Below are positions 1-8,628 of a stretch of DNA of 64,000 nucleotides, piece after piece; positions within the stretch are counted from its first letter, which is position 1; each line of letters starts with the position of its first letter. The notes below the pieces were generated by a model that did not search any database, was not told where the DNA came from, and worked only from the letters and a program-made list of their open reading frames with translations. Made by a program: the position numbers and the translations under genes. The DNA lies in the NCBI RefSeq assembly GCF_014195685.1, contig NZ_JACICF010000001.1, positions 1,187,317-1,251,316 of the forward strand, read 5' to 3'. The DNA comes from Sphingomicrobium lutaoense. GTDB lineage: Bacteria; Pseudomonadota; Alphaproteobacteria; Sphingomonadales; Sphingomonadaceae.

Positions 1-170
1 CCTTCGGCATCATAGCTGTCGGCATTGACCGCGCTGACCGTGCCGATGCCACCGGCGGCAGCCCAGGCACCCGAACTGGCATGATTGGTGGCGCTGACGC
101 CCTTGCCGCCCTCGATCAGTGGCCACACCTCGCGGCCATTGTACATGATGGGCTTGAGACCCTTGAACAA
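1..170 (-). CDS. NAD(P)H-dependent flavin oxidoreductase / nitronate monooxygenase family, N-terminal part (runs off the window)
   Basis: Only the first 56 codons are in the window. The reading frame begins at a TTG codon at 170 with a good ribosome binding site (AGGAGAG at 175-181). The visible residues include GGKGVSATNH and AAAGGIGTVSA, which look like the N-terminal flavin-binding strand-loop of 2-nitropropane dioxygenase-like flavin oxidoreductases, TIM-barrel enzymes that oxidise nitronates or act as FMN-dependent reductases in the cytosol. The family call is from recognition of this N-terminus only, and the substrate cannot be stated. It reads in the same direction as nadC, whose stop lies 45 bases upstream of the TTG. 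Confidence 0.6.
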   Translation of the reverse strand, partial: MFKGLKPIMYNGREVWPLIEGGKGVSATNHASSGAWAAAGGIGTVSAVNADSYDAE

Positions 171-215
171 AACACTCTCCTGAATTCTTCGCCTCGCTAT
201 AAGGCCGTGACTTTC

Positions 216-1070
216 CTACGGCAATTGCTGAAGCGCGTAATCGAGACCGATATCGACGGCCGGAGCCGACTGGGTGATCCGCCCCACCGAAATATAGTCC
301 ACGCCGCTTTCGGCGATGGCGCGGATCGTGTCGAGCCGCACGCCGCCCGAGGCTTCGAGCGGCACCCGTCCCGCGACCAGGGCAACCGCCTCTTTCAGCG
401 TCTCGGGCCCCATATTGTCGAGCAGTAGCCGGTCGGCGCCCGCCTTCAGCGCGGGTTCGATCTGGTCGATGCGGTCCACCTCGACCTGGACTTCGAGACC
501 ATGGTCGGCGGCCTTGGCGCGCCGGACGGTGACGGCGACGTCGCCGCCGTTCACCGCGATATGGTTGTCCTTGACGAGGAGGCCATCGTCCATGCGCATC
601 CGGTGATTGGAAGCGCCGCCCATGCGCGAGGCATATTTGTCGAGGAGGCGCATGCCGGGAAGCGTCTTGCGCGTATCGAGAAGCGTCGCGCCCGTCCCGG
701 CGATCGCATCGACATATTGGCGCGTGACGGTGGCGATACCCGACATATGCTGCATGGTGTTGAGCGCTGATCGTTCGGCGGCGAGCATTGCCCGGGCATT
801 GCCCGCGAGCCGCATCAGGTCCTGCCCCGCCGGAACCGCGTCGCCATCCTCGACCAGTTTCTCGATCCGCACCTCGGGGTCGAGCTTGCGGAAGAAGGCG
901 ATGGCGATGTCGATGCCCGCGACGACGATGGCTTCACGGCTATCCATGATCGCCTCGAAACGCGCATCGCGGTCGATGGTGCTTGCCGAGGTCACGTCGC
1001 CGCCCGACCCCAGATCCTCGGCCAGGACCCGATCGACGAAGTCGGCCAGGTCGAATTGCGCCATGCCCAT
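216..1070 (-). CDS. nadC: Nicotinate-nucleotide pyrophosphorylase (carboxylating)
   Basis: Quinolinate phosphoribosyltransferase: converts quinolinate and PRPP to nicotinate mononucleotide, CO2 and pyrophosphate in de novo NAD synthesis. The 284-residue product has the family length. Visible motifs are DTRKTLPGMR near residue 132, LLVKDNHI near 164 (PRPP and quinolinate binding) and LEASGGV near 245 in the barrel. An upstream in-frame ATG at 1091 exists, but the GGGGAGAG at 1074-1081 favours the ATG at 1070; the ATG at 1064 is also possible. Quinolinate synthase nadA is about 57 kb away in this window and aspartate oxidase nadB is not seen, so the pathway genes are dispersed here. Confidence 0.93.
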   Translation of the reverse strand: MGMAQFDLADFVDRVLAEDLGSGGDVTSASTIDRDARFEAIMDSREAIVVAGIDIAIAFFRKLDPEVRIEKLVEDGDAVPAGQDLMRLAGNARAMLAAERSALNTMQHMSGIATVTRQYVDAIAGTGATLLDTRKTLPGMRLLDKYASRMGGASNHRMRMDDGLLVKDNHIAVNGGDVAVTVRRAKAADHGLEVQVEVDRIDQIEPALKAGADRLLLDNMGPETLKEAVALVAGRVPLEASGGVRLDTIRAIAESGVDYISVGRITQSAPAVDIGLDYALQQLP

Positions 1071-1140
1071 ATGCTCTCCCCGATGATTCACGGGCCGTCC
1101 CTAGGGCTTCCACACCGGTAGTGACAAGCGGGCGCAGCGA

Positions 1141-2007
1141 TCATTCGGCTTCCTGCGCCAATTGGGCGATCACGCTCGCCGCACTGGCCTCGGTAGGCTG
1201 CCAATGCGCTTCGTCATGCTCGCGCACATAGCGGTGCTGGCGCCGCTCGACATAATGGTCGCCATCCCAGCCCATCACGCGGATCGCGCAGTCGAGGCGA
1301 TTGGCGTGGATGATGTTGAAGCTGGGCGGCTCGGTCCGGATGCGGGTGGAAAAGGCCGTACCCGCCTGGATGGCAAGCGCGCTGCCGTCGCCGCGCGGCA
1401 GGTCGAGGGTGCGATGGACGCTCGAAGTATGGTTGTGGCCGGTGAGGATGAGGTCGATGCCTGCATCGTCGGTCGCGGCCACCGCTGCCGCCTGGTTCTG
1501 AATGGCGTCGCCGCGCTCGTCGCCGCGCGGGAGCTTCCACAGGGGATGATGGCAGACGAGGACGCGTAAAGCGTCGGCGGATGCCGTCGCGAAACGTTCG
1601 CGCATCAGGGCGATCTGGTCATCGGAAATCTTGCCATTCTTCACCACCAGCCCGCGCGCGGTGTTGAGCCCGAGGATCGCAAGGCCATCGCGTTCGAGCC
1701 AGGGATTGCGGTCCTCGCCCATGAATCTGTCCCAGCGCGAATGCGGCTTGATGAAGCGCTGGACGAGGTCGCTCGAGGGAACGTCGTGATTGCCGGGAAC
1801 GACGAGGACTTCGTGGCCCCAGCCCTCGATCTTGTCGATCCAGGAGCGTGCCATCTCGAACTCCTCGGGGTCGGCCCACTGGGTGAGATCGCCCGCGCAG
1901 ATCACCATGTCCGCCTCGGTTTTCTCGATGAGGCCTTCGACCGCTTCGACGATCGGCTGTTCGTGAATCCCGAAATGGACGTCGGAAAGATGGATGAATG
2001 TTCGCAT
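1141..2007 (-). CDS. Metallophosphoesterase (calcineurin-like, Icc/CpdA type)
   Basis: A 288-residue two-metal phosphoesterase. The five signature blocks are visible in order: HLSDVHFG (residues 6-13), CAGDLTQ (near 38), VPGNHDVP (near 70), VCHHPLW (near 150) and TGHNHTS (near 190). These supply the Asp, His and Asn ligands of the di-metal centre. Family members include cyclic-AMP phosphodiesterases and other phosphomonoesterases or diesterases; the substrate cannot be decided from sequence. No signal peptide, so cytosolic. It lies head-to-head with the phosphotransferase gene, with a gap of about 60 bases, and is followed by nadC on the same strand. Confidence 0.85.
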   Translation of the reverse strand: MRTFIHLSDVHFGIHEQPIVEAVEGLIEKTEADMVICAGDLTQWADPEEFEMARSWIDKIEGWGHEVLVVPGNHDVPSSDLVQRFIKPHSRWDRFMGEDRNPWLERDGLAILGLNTARGLVVKNGKISDDQIALMRERFATASADALRVLVCHHPLWKLPRGDERGDAIQNQAAAVAATDDAGIDLILTGHNHTSSVHRTLDLPRGDGSALAIQAGTAFSTRIRTEPPSFNIIHANRLDCAIRVMGWDGDHYVERRQHRYVREHDEAHWQPTEASAASVIAQLAQEAE

Positions 2008-2066
2008 GTCCCGTCAACGCATCAAGCGGCCTATCGTTCAGGCAGTGGCTGGTCTAACCAGAGGGC

Positions 2067-3134
2067 ATGGATCGCACCGAGGCCAATAGCGGCACCCGTC
2101 CGGTTTCGGACCGGCTCCGCTTCGACGAGGCGGGGCTGGCCCGCTGGATGGAAGCGAATGTCGAGGGCTTTTCGGGGCCGCTCACCGTTCGCCAGTTCAA
2201 GGGCGGCCAGTCCAATCCCACCTATCGCGTCGAGACGCCGCACGGTGCCTATGTGTTACGCCGGAAGCCGCCGGGAAAGCTGCTTCCAGGCGCGCATGCG
2301 GTCGAGCGCGAATATCGGGTCATGAAGGCGCTGGGCGAGCAGGATTTTCCGGTTCCGCGCGTCCATGGCCTTTGCGAAGACGAAAGCGTGATCGGGACGC
2401 CTTTCTTCATGATGGACATGGTCGATGGGCGGATCATTTGGGAAGCAAGCTTTCCCGACATGGACCCTGCCCCCCGCAGGGCGCATTTCGACGCCATGAA
2501 CGGAGTAATCGCGCGGCTCCATTCGATCGATCCCGAGAAAGCCGGACTGGGCGATTATGGCAAGGGCAAGGATTATGTCGCGCGGCAGGTCGCGCGCTGG
2601 TCAGCGCAATATGAAGGTGACGCGGAGGCCGGGCGGATCAAGGCGATGGACCGGCTGGTGGCGTGGCTGCGCGATCACCTGCCCGAGCGCGACGAGCCGG
2701 TGCGGATCACCCATGGCGATTTTCGCTGTGACAACATGATCTACCATCATGAGCGCCCCGAGGTGCTGGCGGTGCTCGACTGGGAATTGTCGACGCTGGG
2801 CGATCCCGTTGCCGATTTCACCTATCATCTGATGATGTATCGCATGCCCGCGGGGATCTTCACCGGGCTGAAGGGTCTCGACCTCGCGCAGCTCGGCATC
2901 CCTTCGGAAGAGGAATATGTCGAGCTTTATTGCGAGCGCACCGGGCGGGAGCGCTTGCCCGGCAAGGATTATCTGGTCGTCTTCAACCTTTTCCGGCTGG
3001 CGGCCATTCTCCATGGCATCAAGGGCCGCCTTGCGCGAGGCAATGCCTCGAGCGCGCATGCGGCCCAGATGGTAAAGGGCCTCGAACCCCTGGCAGAGCT
3101 AGGATGGTCCGAGGCCCAGAAAGCCACTCTTTAG
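2067..3134 (+). CDS. Phosphotransferase family protein (APH / ACAD10-11 N-terminal type)
   Basis: A 355-residue protein of the aminoglycoside-phosphotransferase-like kinase fold. The catalytic loop ITHGDFRCDNMIYH (near residue 215) holds the catalytic Asp and metal-binding Asn, and VLDWELSTLGDPVADF (near 238) gives the DFG-equivalent metal-binding Asp. The N-terminal lobe has QFKGGQSNPTYRV, a glycine-rich nucleotide loop. This sequence class resembles the kinase domain of ACAD10/11, which phosphorylates 4-hydroxyacyl-CoAs during fatty acid breakdown, rather than resistance enzymes. That specificity is an inference; no fatty-acid genes lie beside it. Confidence 0.85.
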   Translation: MDRTEANSGTRPVSDRLRFDEAGLARWMEANVEGFSGPLTVRQFKGGQSNPTYRVETPHGAYVLRRKPPGKLLPGAHAVEREYRVMKALGEQDFPVPRVHGLCEDESVIGTPFFMMDMVDGRIIWEASFPDMDPAPRRAHFDAMNGVIARLHSIDPEKAGLGDYGKGKDYVARQVARWSAQYEGDAEAGRIKAMDRLVAWLRDHLPERDEPVRITHGDFRCDNMIYHHERPEVLAVLDWELSTLGDPVADFTYHLMMYRMPAGIFTGLKGLDLAQLGIPSEEEYVELYCERTGRERLPGKDYLVVFNLFRLAAILHGIKGRLARGNASSAHAAQMVKGLEPLAELGWSEAQKATL

Positions 3135-3143
3135 AAGACAGGC

Positions 3144-5318
3144 TTACTCGCCGGTGGGGAAGCCCCGCCGTTCGAGCAGCGCCCGCACGTCCGGATCGCG
3201 GCCGCGGAAGGCCCGATAGGCCTCGGCGCGGTCGGTCGCATTGCCGGTCGAGAGGATATGGATGCGGAAGGCATCTGCGATCTTGCGATCATAGACGTCG
3301 CCTGCCGCTTCGAAGGCCGCCCAGGTATCGGCGTCCATCGTTTCCGACCAGAGATAGCTGTAATAACCCGCCGAATAGGCATCCGAGGAGAAGAGGTGAT
3401 TGAACTGCGGCAGGCGGTGCCGCATCACCGTTTCCTCGGGCATATCGAGCAAGGCGAGCGTTTCCCGTTCGAAGGCGTCGATGTCCTCGACCCCGTCGGG
3501 ATCGGTATGGAGCGCCATGTCGACCAGCGCCGACGAGAGATATTGCACCGTCGCATAGCCCTGCCCGAAGGTGGAGGAAGCCTCGATCTTCTGAAGCAGT
3601 TCGGCCGGCATCGGCTCACCGGTCTGGTAATGCACGGCGAAACGCTTGAGGATCGGCTCCGAGAGCAGCCAATTCTCATTCACTTGGCTCGGATATTCGA
3701 CGAAGTCGCGCTGCTGCCCCGCAAGCGAGGGATAGTCCACGTCGACCAGCATATAATGGATGGCATGGCCGAATTCGTGCCACAGCGTCTTGGCGTCATC
3801 CAGGCTGATGAGCACCGGTTCGCCGGGAGCGGGCTTGTTGAAATTATTGTTGTTGGTGAACAGGCCCGGCTCGTCGCCTTCGAGCTTGGTCGAGAAGCGG
3901 AAGGTGTTCATCCACGCGCCCGAGCGCTTGCCGTCGCGAGCGAAGGTGTCGAAATAGAAGAGGCCGATGTTCTCGCCCGTCTTCGCATTGGACACATCGA
4001 AGGTGCGGATGTCCGGGTGATAGACCGGCACCGTTCCCGTATTCTCCGTGAGCTTGATGTCGTAAAGCTGTTCGGCGGACCAGAACATGCCTTCGACCAT
4101 GTTGTTCAGCTCGAAATAGGGCTTCAGCTCGTCGGCCGAGAGGTCATATTTCGCTTCGCGTAGCTTCTCGAGATAGTAGAGATAGTCCCAGGGCTTGATC
4201 TCGCTGAGGCCGTCGGCCTTGGCGAAGGGCATCATTTCCTCGACTTCCTCGTCGACGCGCGCGACCGCTGCGGGCCAGACGCGCATCATCAGGTCCATGG
4301 CGCGCGACGGGGTCTTGGCCATGGTGTCCTGCATCCGCCAGTGGGCGTGGCTTTCGTAGCCGAGAAGGTCGGCGCGCTCGGCGCGCAGCTTCACGATCTT
4401 GGCGATGAGCGCATTGGTGTCATTGCCATCGCCATTGTCGCCGCGATTGACGAAATCGCGCCACACTTCTTCGCGAAGCTTGCGGTCGGTCGCGCCGGTA
4501 AGCACCGGATCGACCATCGAACGGGTGTTCTTGATGGCATACATGCCATCGCCCAGCCCTTCGCTTTGGGCGAGCGTGCGCGCCGCGCTCTTCACATCGT
4601 CGGGAACCCCGGCCATGCGCGCTTCGGGCACTGCGGTATAGGTGCTTTCGTCAGCGAGAACACGCTTGGAAAATTCGGAGAAGAGGCCTGCCAGTTCCTG
4701 GTTATAGGCCGAGAGCTGCTCCTTGCCTGCCGCGTCGAGCAGCGCGCCGTTGCGCACATAGCTTTCATAGCGGCGCGTGAGCACCCGTTCCTGCTGCGCG
4801 CTGAGGTTGAGCGCATTGCGCTTCTCATAGAGTTCCTTGATGCGCGCGAACAGCTTGGGATTGAGCGTGACCTTGTCATAGGCAGCCGACAGGCGGGGGC
4901 TCCACTTGGCTTCCAGTTCCTGCACCTCGGGGGTGGAAAGGTTGCTGGAGTAGAGGCCGCTGATCGCATTCACCCGGTCGAGAAGTTCGCCCGACAGTTC
5001 GAGCGCGTCGATGGTGTTGGCGAAGGTCGGCGCCGCCGGATTGTTGGCGATCGCTTCGATTTCGGCGAGATAGGCATTGATCGCGACCGGATAGGCGTCG
5101 TCGATCATCGAGACTTCATAGTCCTGCCACTGGGGCACGCCGCCATAGGGGCCGGTCCATTCGGCGAGGACGGGGTTCTGTGCCTCGGCCTCGGCTTCCA
5201 TCCGGTCAGCGGCGGCGACGGCAATCGCTTCGGCCGACATGACCGCGGCGTCTTCGCCGATCGTGCCGCAAGCCGAGAGGCCCAGGATCGAGCCTGTTGC
5301 AAGCAAAAGTTTCTTCAA
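3144..5318 (-). CDS. M3 family metallopeptidase, peptidyl-dipeptidase Dcp-like lipoprotein
   Basis: Zinc oligopeptidase of the thimet/Dcp family (724 residues). The HEFGH zinc motif is at about residue 514 with the downstream helical region intact. I place the start at TTG 5318: a strong GGAGGAAATT box precedes it and translation from there gives MKKLLLATGSILGLSAC, a clean lipoprotein signal with lipobox LSAC. A start at the ATG at 5336 would overlap the ribosome binding site and add a charged stretch before the signal. Classical family members are cytosolic, so a lipid-anchored form implies work on peptides in the periplasm or at the outer membrane. The gene converges with the phosphotransferase; the two stops are about 10 bases apart. 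Confidence 0.88.
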   Translation of the reverse strand: MKKLLLATGSILGLSACGTIGEDAAVMSAEAIAVAAADRMEAEAEAQNPVLAEWTGPYGGVPQWQDYEVSMIDDAYPVAINAYLAEIEAIANNPAAPTFANTIDALELSGELLDRVNAISGLYSSNLSTPEVQELEAKWSPRLSAAYDKVTLNPKLFARIKELYEKRNALNLSAQQERVLTRRYESYVRNGALLDAAGKEQLSAYNQELAGLFSEFSKRVLADESTYTAVPEARMAGVPDDVKSAARTLAQSEGLGDGMYAIKNTRSMVDPVLTGATDRKLREEVWRDFVNRGDNGDGNDTNALIAKIVKLRAERADLLGYESHAHWRMQDTMAKTPSRAMDLMMRVWPAAVARVDEEVEEMMPFAKADGLSEIKPWDYLYYLEKLREAKYDLSADELKPYFELNNMVEGMFWSAEQLYDIKLTENTGTVPVYHPDIRTFDVSNAKTGENIGLFYFDTFARDGKRSGAWMNTFRFSTKLEGDEPGLFTNNNNFNKPAPGEPVLISLDDAKTLWHEFGHAIHYMLVDVDYPSLAGQQRDFVEYPSQVNENWLLSEPILKRFAVHYQTGEPMPAELLQKIEASSTFGQGYATVQYLSSALVDMALHTDPDGVEDIDAFERETLALLDMPEETVMRHRLPQFNHLFSSDAYSAGYYSYLWSETMDADTWAAFEAAGDVYDRKIADAFRIHILSTGNATDRAEAYRAFRGRDPDVRALLERRGFPTGE

Positions 5319-5399
5319 AATTTCCTCCGCATTCAAAAGTTTGACGGCAGGCTTAGGAAAAGCCGCCTGAATATTCCATGCATCGTTCGACGAACGACA

Positions 5400-5894
5400 T
5401 CAGGTCCAGCACATGAGGCGGACATCCATGCCGACATTCTCCTGCCGTTTGCGCTCGATGAAGCGCGAAACTTCGCTCAAGGGGACCTTGTGAACGGTGA
5501 TGTCCTCGCTGTCGGTTCCCCCGCCCTCGCCCACTTTCACGCAGTCATGGGCGCGCACGAGGTGGAAGCTTTCGCCCATCACGCCCGAGGAGGAATAGAA
5601 TTCGCCCAAGCGCTGGATCCGGCCCGGGCGGTAGCCGGTCTCCTCCTCCAGTTCGCGCGCGGCGGCATCCTCGACACTGTCTTCCTTGCCATCATCGTCG
5701 CCGATCAGACCCGCGGGCAGTTCGAGGCAGTTGCGGCCCACGGGGACACGGAATTGCTCGACGAGAAGGAGATGGTCGTCGATCTCGGCAATGATCACCA
5801 CCGCGCTCATCCCGCTGGTGCGGGTGACGAACTCCCAGCCGTCTTTCTGCCGCATCTCCAGATAACGGCCCTTCCATGCAATTTCGTCGCTCAT
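5400..5894 (-). CDS. Nudix hydrolase (ADP-ribose pyrophosphatase-like)
   Basis: A 164-residue Nudix protein. The second half of the Nudix box is intact (REL-EEETGY, residues 80-88, the metal-binding glutamates). The first half reads GLIGDDDGKED and lacks the canonical spacing from glycine to the first glutamate, with an Asp in place of the Glu. The N-terminal part and the phrase LPAGLIG resemble ADP-sugar pyrophosphatases. Its ATG overlaps the stop of the preceding TPM gene (ATGA), so it is the last gene of the lemA-TPM-TPM operon and is probably translationally coupled. Substrate not determinable. Confidence 0.82.
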   Translation of the reverse strand: MSDEIAWKGRYLEMRQKDGWEFVTRTSGMSAVVIIAEIDDHLLLVEQFRVPVGRNCLELPAGLIGDDDGKEDSVEDAAARELEEETGYRPGRIQRLGEFYSSSGVMGESFHLVRAHDCVKVGEGGGTDSEDITVHKVPLSEVSRFIERKRQENVGMDVRLMCWT

Positions 5895-6562
5895 AGCTCG
5901 ATCAGCTTGTCCGGGATTTCGTTGGTGTCGTCGGACGACTTGGGGAAATGCTGCGCGAGCACTTCGCCGATTTCGGCGATAGCAGCGCTGATGCCGTCGA
6001 CGATGCGCCCCTCCTTTACCGGGCCGAGCAACGCGATCATCGCTTCGGCCCAGGCGTCGGGTTCGACGACCTCGGTAATGGCATCGTCATGGACGATCTC
6101 GGCGCGATGTTCGCCCAGCGACAGGTAGATGAGGATGCCGGTTCGCCCGATGGTGCGCCGTTCCGCGCCCGATTTATAGACCTGGATCGCCTTGCGACGG
6201 ACCCTTCGCGTCTTGGTCGATCCAGGGGTCAGCGCCATCCGCAGCGGCATCCAGCGCATCAGGAAGAGGACGAGAAGAAAGGTCGCGAGCGCGAGGCCCA
6301 GAAGCAGCGTCAAAAGCCCCTGAAGCGAGGGATCGGACCAGCTGTCGAACAGCCAGCCGTAAATTCGTTCGAGCCAGGTCGGAAAAAGCGCCATCAGGCC
6401 GATGACGAGGAATGCGCCGAGCGCCGACCAGTGGAGCGCGACGTCATGGTAGCGATCCGAATAATCGGTGGTCACGGCGATGATCTCGCCGTCCGATTTT
6501 TCCTCGGCGAGCGCGATCGCTTCGGAAACGCGGCGATGATCTTCCGCGGACAATTTCTGCAT
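5891..6562 (-). CDS. TPM-domain membrane protein, second of the pair
   Basis: 223 residues. An N-terminal TPM/YgcG-type domain (SDGEIIAVTTDYSDRY near residue 20) is interrupted by two hydrophobic segments, roughly residues 45-65 and 85-110, followed by a cytosolic basic stretch (KTRRVRRKA) and a C-terminal TPM-like portion. Translation probably begins at the ATG that overlaps the previous stop (TAATG at 6560-6564). TPM proteins are associated with phosphatase-like activity and with photosystem II repair in plants; the bacterial role is uncertain. Third gene of an overlapping operon with lemA, the first TPM gene and a Nudix gene. Confidence 0.8.
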   Translation of the reverse strand: MQKLSAEDHRRVSEAIALAEEKSDGEIIAVTTDYSDRYHDVALHWSALGAFLVIGLMALFPTWLERIYGWLFDSWSDPSLQGLLTLLLGLALATFLLVLFLMRWMPLRMALTPGSTKTRRVRRKAIQVYKSGAERRTIGRTGILIYLSLGEHRAEIVHDDAITEVVEPDAWAEAMIALLGPVKEGRIVDGISAAIAEIGEVLAQHFPKSSDDTNEIPDKLIEL

Positions 6563-7428
6563 TACCATCCCCCCGATGCGCCGCCGCCGCCAAAGGAACC
6601 GCCCCCGAAGCCGCCTCCGAAGCCGCCGCCCCCGCCGCCGAAACCGCCACCGAAGCCTCCTCCGCCCCGCGTCGCCGAGCGGGTGATGGCGTCGAGGCCC
6701 CAAAGAAAGACCGCCATGTCGCCCGCGTCCATCCCGCGGCCGCGACGGCGGCGTCCCTTCTTGCCCTTGTAGCGCTTCCCGCCCGCGCGGCGCGCGATGG
6801 CGAGAAAGATGAACATGAAGACGAGAATATTGACGATGACACCCATCGCCGCCGCGCCCTTGGCGTCGCCCGACATCTCGTCACGCTGCGCCGCCAGTTC
6901 GTCGGCGCGCCGCTGCGCTTCCTCGGGGCTGAGTGCGAGAGCTTCGAGCATGCTGTCCACGCCTGCATCGATGCCGGCGGCGAACTGCCCCTGCTTGAAC
7001 AGCGGCGTAATGTCGTTACGGATGATCCTGCCCGCGATGATGTCAGGAAGGAAAACACGGGCGCCATAGCCCGTGTCGATGCGCATCCGCCGCTCTTCGC
7101 GCGCGATCGTCAGGAGGACGCCATTGTCCTCCTCGGCATCGCCGATCCCCCATTCGCGCCCCAGCCGATAGCCATATTCCTCGATGGTGCGGCCCTGGAG
7201 GTTGGGAACGGTGACGATGTAGATGGGCCGCCCGCTGGCATCAAAGCTGGCCTGCAATTTGCGGTTGAGCGCGAGTTCCTCGGCATCGGTGAGAAACTGG
7301 CCCTGGTCGAGGATCCAACTGTTCTCGGGCGTCGGCGGAAAGTCGATATCCTGCGCATATGCAGGCTGGCCGAGCGCTGCCAGAAGCAGCGCCCAGCCCG
7401 CAAGCAAGGCGCCGAGCGGCCTATTCAC
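6562..7428 (-). CDS. TPM-domain protein with glycine-rich C-terminus (YgcG-like)
   Basis: 288 residues. The start is taken as GTG 7428, which lies inside the end of lemA and gives an n-region, a hydrophobic core and a cleavage site AYAQ: an exported protein. A TPM domain follows (NSWILDQGQFL, then RLGREWGIGD and LLTIAREERRMRIDTGYG), then a single membrane helix (about residues 190-210), basic residues, and a tail built of GGGFGGG units ending ASGGW. This layout (signal, TPM, one helix, Gly-rich tail) is standard for YgcG-type proteins encoded next to lemA. The 8-base overlap with lemA suggests coupling. Confidence 0.87.
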   Translation of the reverse strand: MNRPLGALLAGWALLLAALGQPAYAQDIDFPPTPENSWILDQGQFLTDAEELALNRKLQASFDASGRPIYIVTVPNLQGRTIEEYGYRLGREWGIGDAEEDNGVLLTIAREERRMRIDTGYGARVFLPDIIAGRIIRNDITPLFKQGQFAAGIDAGVDSMLEALALSPEEAQRRADELAAQRDEMSGDAKGAAAMGVIVNILVFMFIFLAIARRAGGKRYKGKKGRRRRGRGMDAGDMAVFLWGLDAITRSATRGGGGFGGGFGGGGGGFGGGFGGGSFGGGGASGGW

Positions 7429-8017
7429 CGAAATCGACGGTCGGGGCCTCGGTCGCGCCTTCGGCGGCTTCGAACGGGACCTTGGGCTCCGCATCGTAGA
7501 AGATCTTGGCACCGATCGCGTCAGGGAAAGTGCGGATCGTGGTGTTATAGGAGCGGACCGCCTCGTTATAGTCGCGTCGCGCAACGAGAATGCTGTTTTC
7601 GGTGCCTTCGAGCTGGACCATCAGGTCCGAATAGCGCTGCTGCGACTGGAGCTGCGGATAGCGTTCCATGATGACATTGCCGATGAGGCTGCGCGCTCCG
7701 GCCAATTGGGCCTGCGCATTGGCATAGGTGCGCACCGCATCGGGATCGGACAGCTGGTCGGGTGAAAGCTGGACGCTGGTGGCGCGGCTGCGCGCTTCGA
7801 CGACCTGGGTGAGGATATCCTCTTCGCTGCCTGCAGCGGCCTTCACCGTCTCGACGAGATTGCCGATCAGGTCGTTGCGGCGCTGATATTCGGCCTGCAG
7901 GTTACCGAACTCGGCATTCACCTGTTCCTCGGCGGTCGGCACACTGTTGAGGCCGCAGCCCGTGAGGCTCAGCGCGGCAACCGGGGCGAGAAGCCCGTAA
8001 CGTCGAAACATGGTCAT
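7421..8017 (-). CDS. lemA: LemA family lipoprotein
   Basis: 198 residues with a lipoprotein signal (lipobox LTGC near residue 21) followed by the all-helical LemA domain; the characteristic stretch AEYQRRNDLIGNLVETVK is present near residue 42. LemA proteins are membrane-anchored with a long helical periplasmic or extracellular part and unknown biochemical role, and are almost always encoded next to TPM proteins as here. First gene of a four-gene operon (lemA, TPM, TPM, Nudix). A GGGGGA box lies about 8 bases before the ATG. Confidence 0.9.
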   Translation of the reverse strand: MTMFRRYGLLAPVAALSLTGCGLNSVPTAEEQVNAEFGNLQAEYQRRNDLIGNLVETVKAAAGSEEDILTQVVEARSRATSVQLSPDQLSDPDAVRTYANAQAQLAGARSLIGNVIMERYPQLQSQQRYSDLMVQLEGTENSILVARRDYNEAVRSYNTTIRTFPDAIGAKIFYDAEPKVPFEAAEGATEAPTVDFGE

Positions 8018-8139
8018 GGAATCATTCCCCCAAAGATGACTGTATTACCATGATAGGTAGGTATTTTGCCCGCCCCTTTCAATGACGGGCGAATGACCTA
8101 AGATGGATTTTCCAAGGGATATCATCGGGGGGATCATCC

Positions 8140-8568
8140 ATGCTCAAGGAATTCAAGGCCTTCATCGCGAAGGGCAACGTCATCGACCTGGCCGTCGCGG
8201 TCATCATTGGCGGGGCCTTCGCGCTGATCACCGCCAGCTTGACCGACGACATCATCATGCCGGTTGTCGGCGCCCTGTTCGGCGGCGTCGATTTTTCCAA
8301 CTATTTCACCCTGTTGGGGCCGATTCCCGAAGGGTTCGAAGGCAATCCCAACAGCTATGCCGACCTCAAGGAAGCGGGTGCAGCGGTGATGGGCTGGGGC
8401 CAGTTCATCACGGTGGTAATCAACTTCCTCATCCTCGCCTTCATCATCTTCATCATGGTGCGGCAGGTGAACCGCTTCACGGCGAAGGAAGAAGAGAAGA
8501 AGCCTGCCGGTCCGAGCGAAAAGGACCTGCTGGCCGACATTCTGGCCGAATTGAAGAAGCGGCCCTGA
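8140..8568 (+). CDS. mscL: Large-conductance mechanosensitive channel
   Basis: 142 residues, typical MscL length. The N-terminal amphipathic helix and pore helix (FKAFIAKGNVIDLAVAVIIGG, seen from residue 4) are diagnostic, with the glycine-spaced TM1; TM2 is near residues 85-110, followed by a charged cytoplasmic helix. MscL forms a pentameric inner-membrane pore that opens at high membrane tension to release solutes on osmotic downshock. Monocistronic, followed by a strong terminator at 8591-8628. Confidence 0.96.
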   Translation: MLKEFKAFIAKGNVIDLAVAVIIGGAFALITASLTDDIIMPVVGALFGGVDFSNYFTLLGPIPEGFEGNPNSYADLKEAGAAVMGWGQFITVVINFLILAFIIFIMVRQVNRFTAKEEEKKPAGPSEKDLLADILAELKKRP

Positions 8569-8590
8569 CGCCAGCCTGAGCGATCAAAGG

Positions 8591-8628
8591 GGGCGCCGCT
8601 TCTACGAGGGAAGCGGCGCCCGTTTTCC
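8591..8628 (+). terminator. Intrinsic terminator after mscL
   Basis: A 12-bp perfect stem (GGGCGCCGCTTC paired with GAAGCGGCGCCC) with a 7-base loop, followed by GTTTTCC. It lies between mscL and the convergent amidohydrolase gene; the U-tract is better on the plus strand. Confidence 0.8.

Noticed and set aside
4341-6128. A 595-codon plus-strand frame opposite the M3 peptidase and Nudix genes
   Set aside because: Antisense shadow spanning two convincing genes; no homologous-looking domain.
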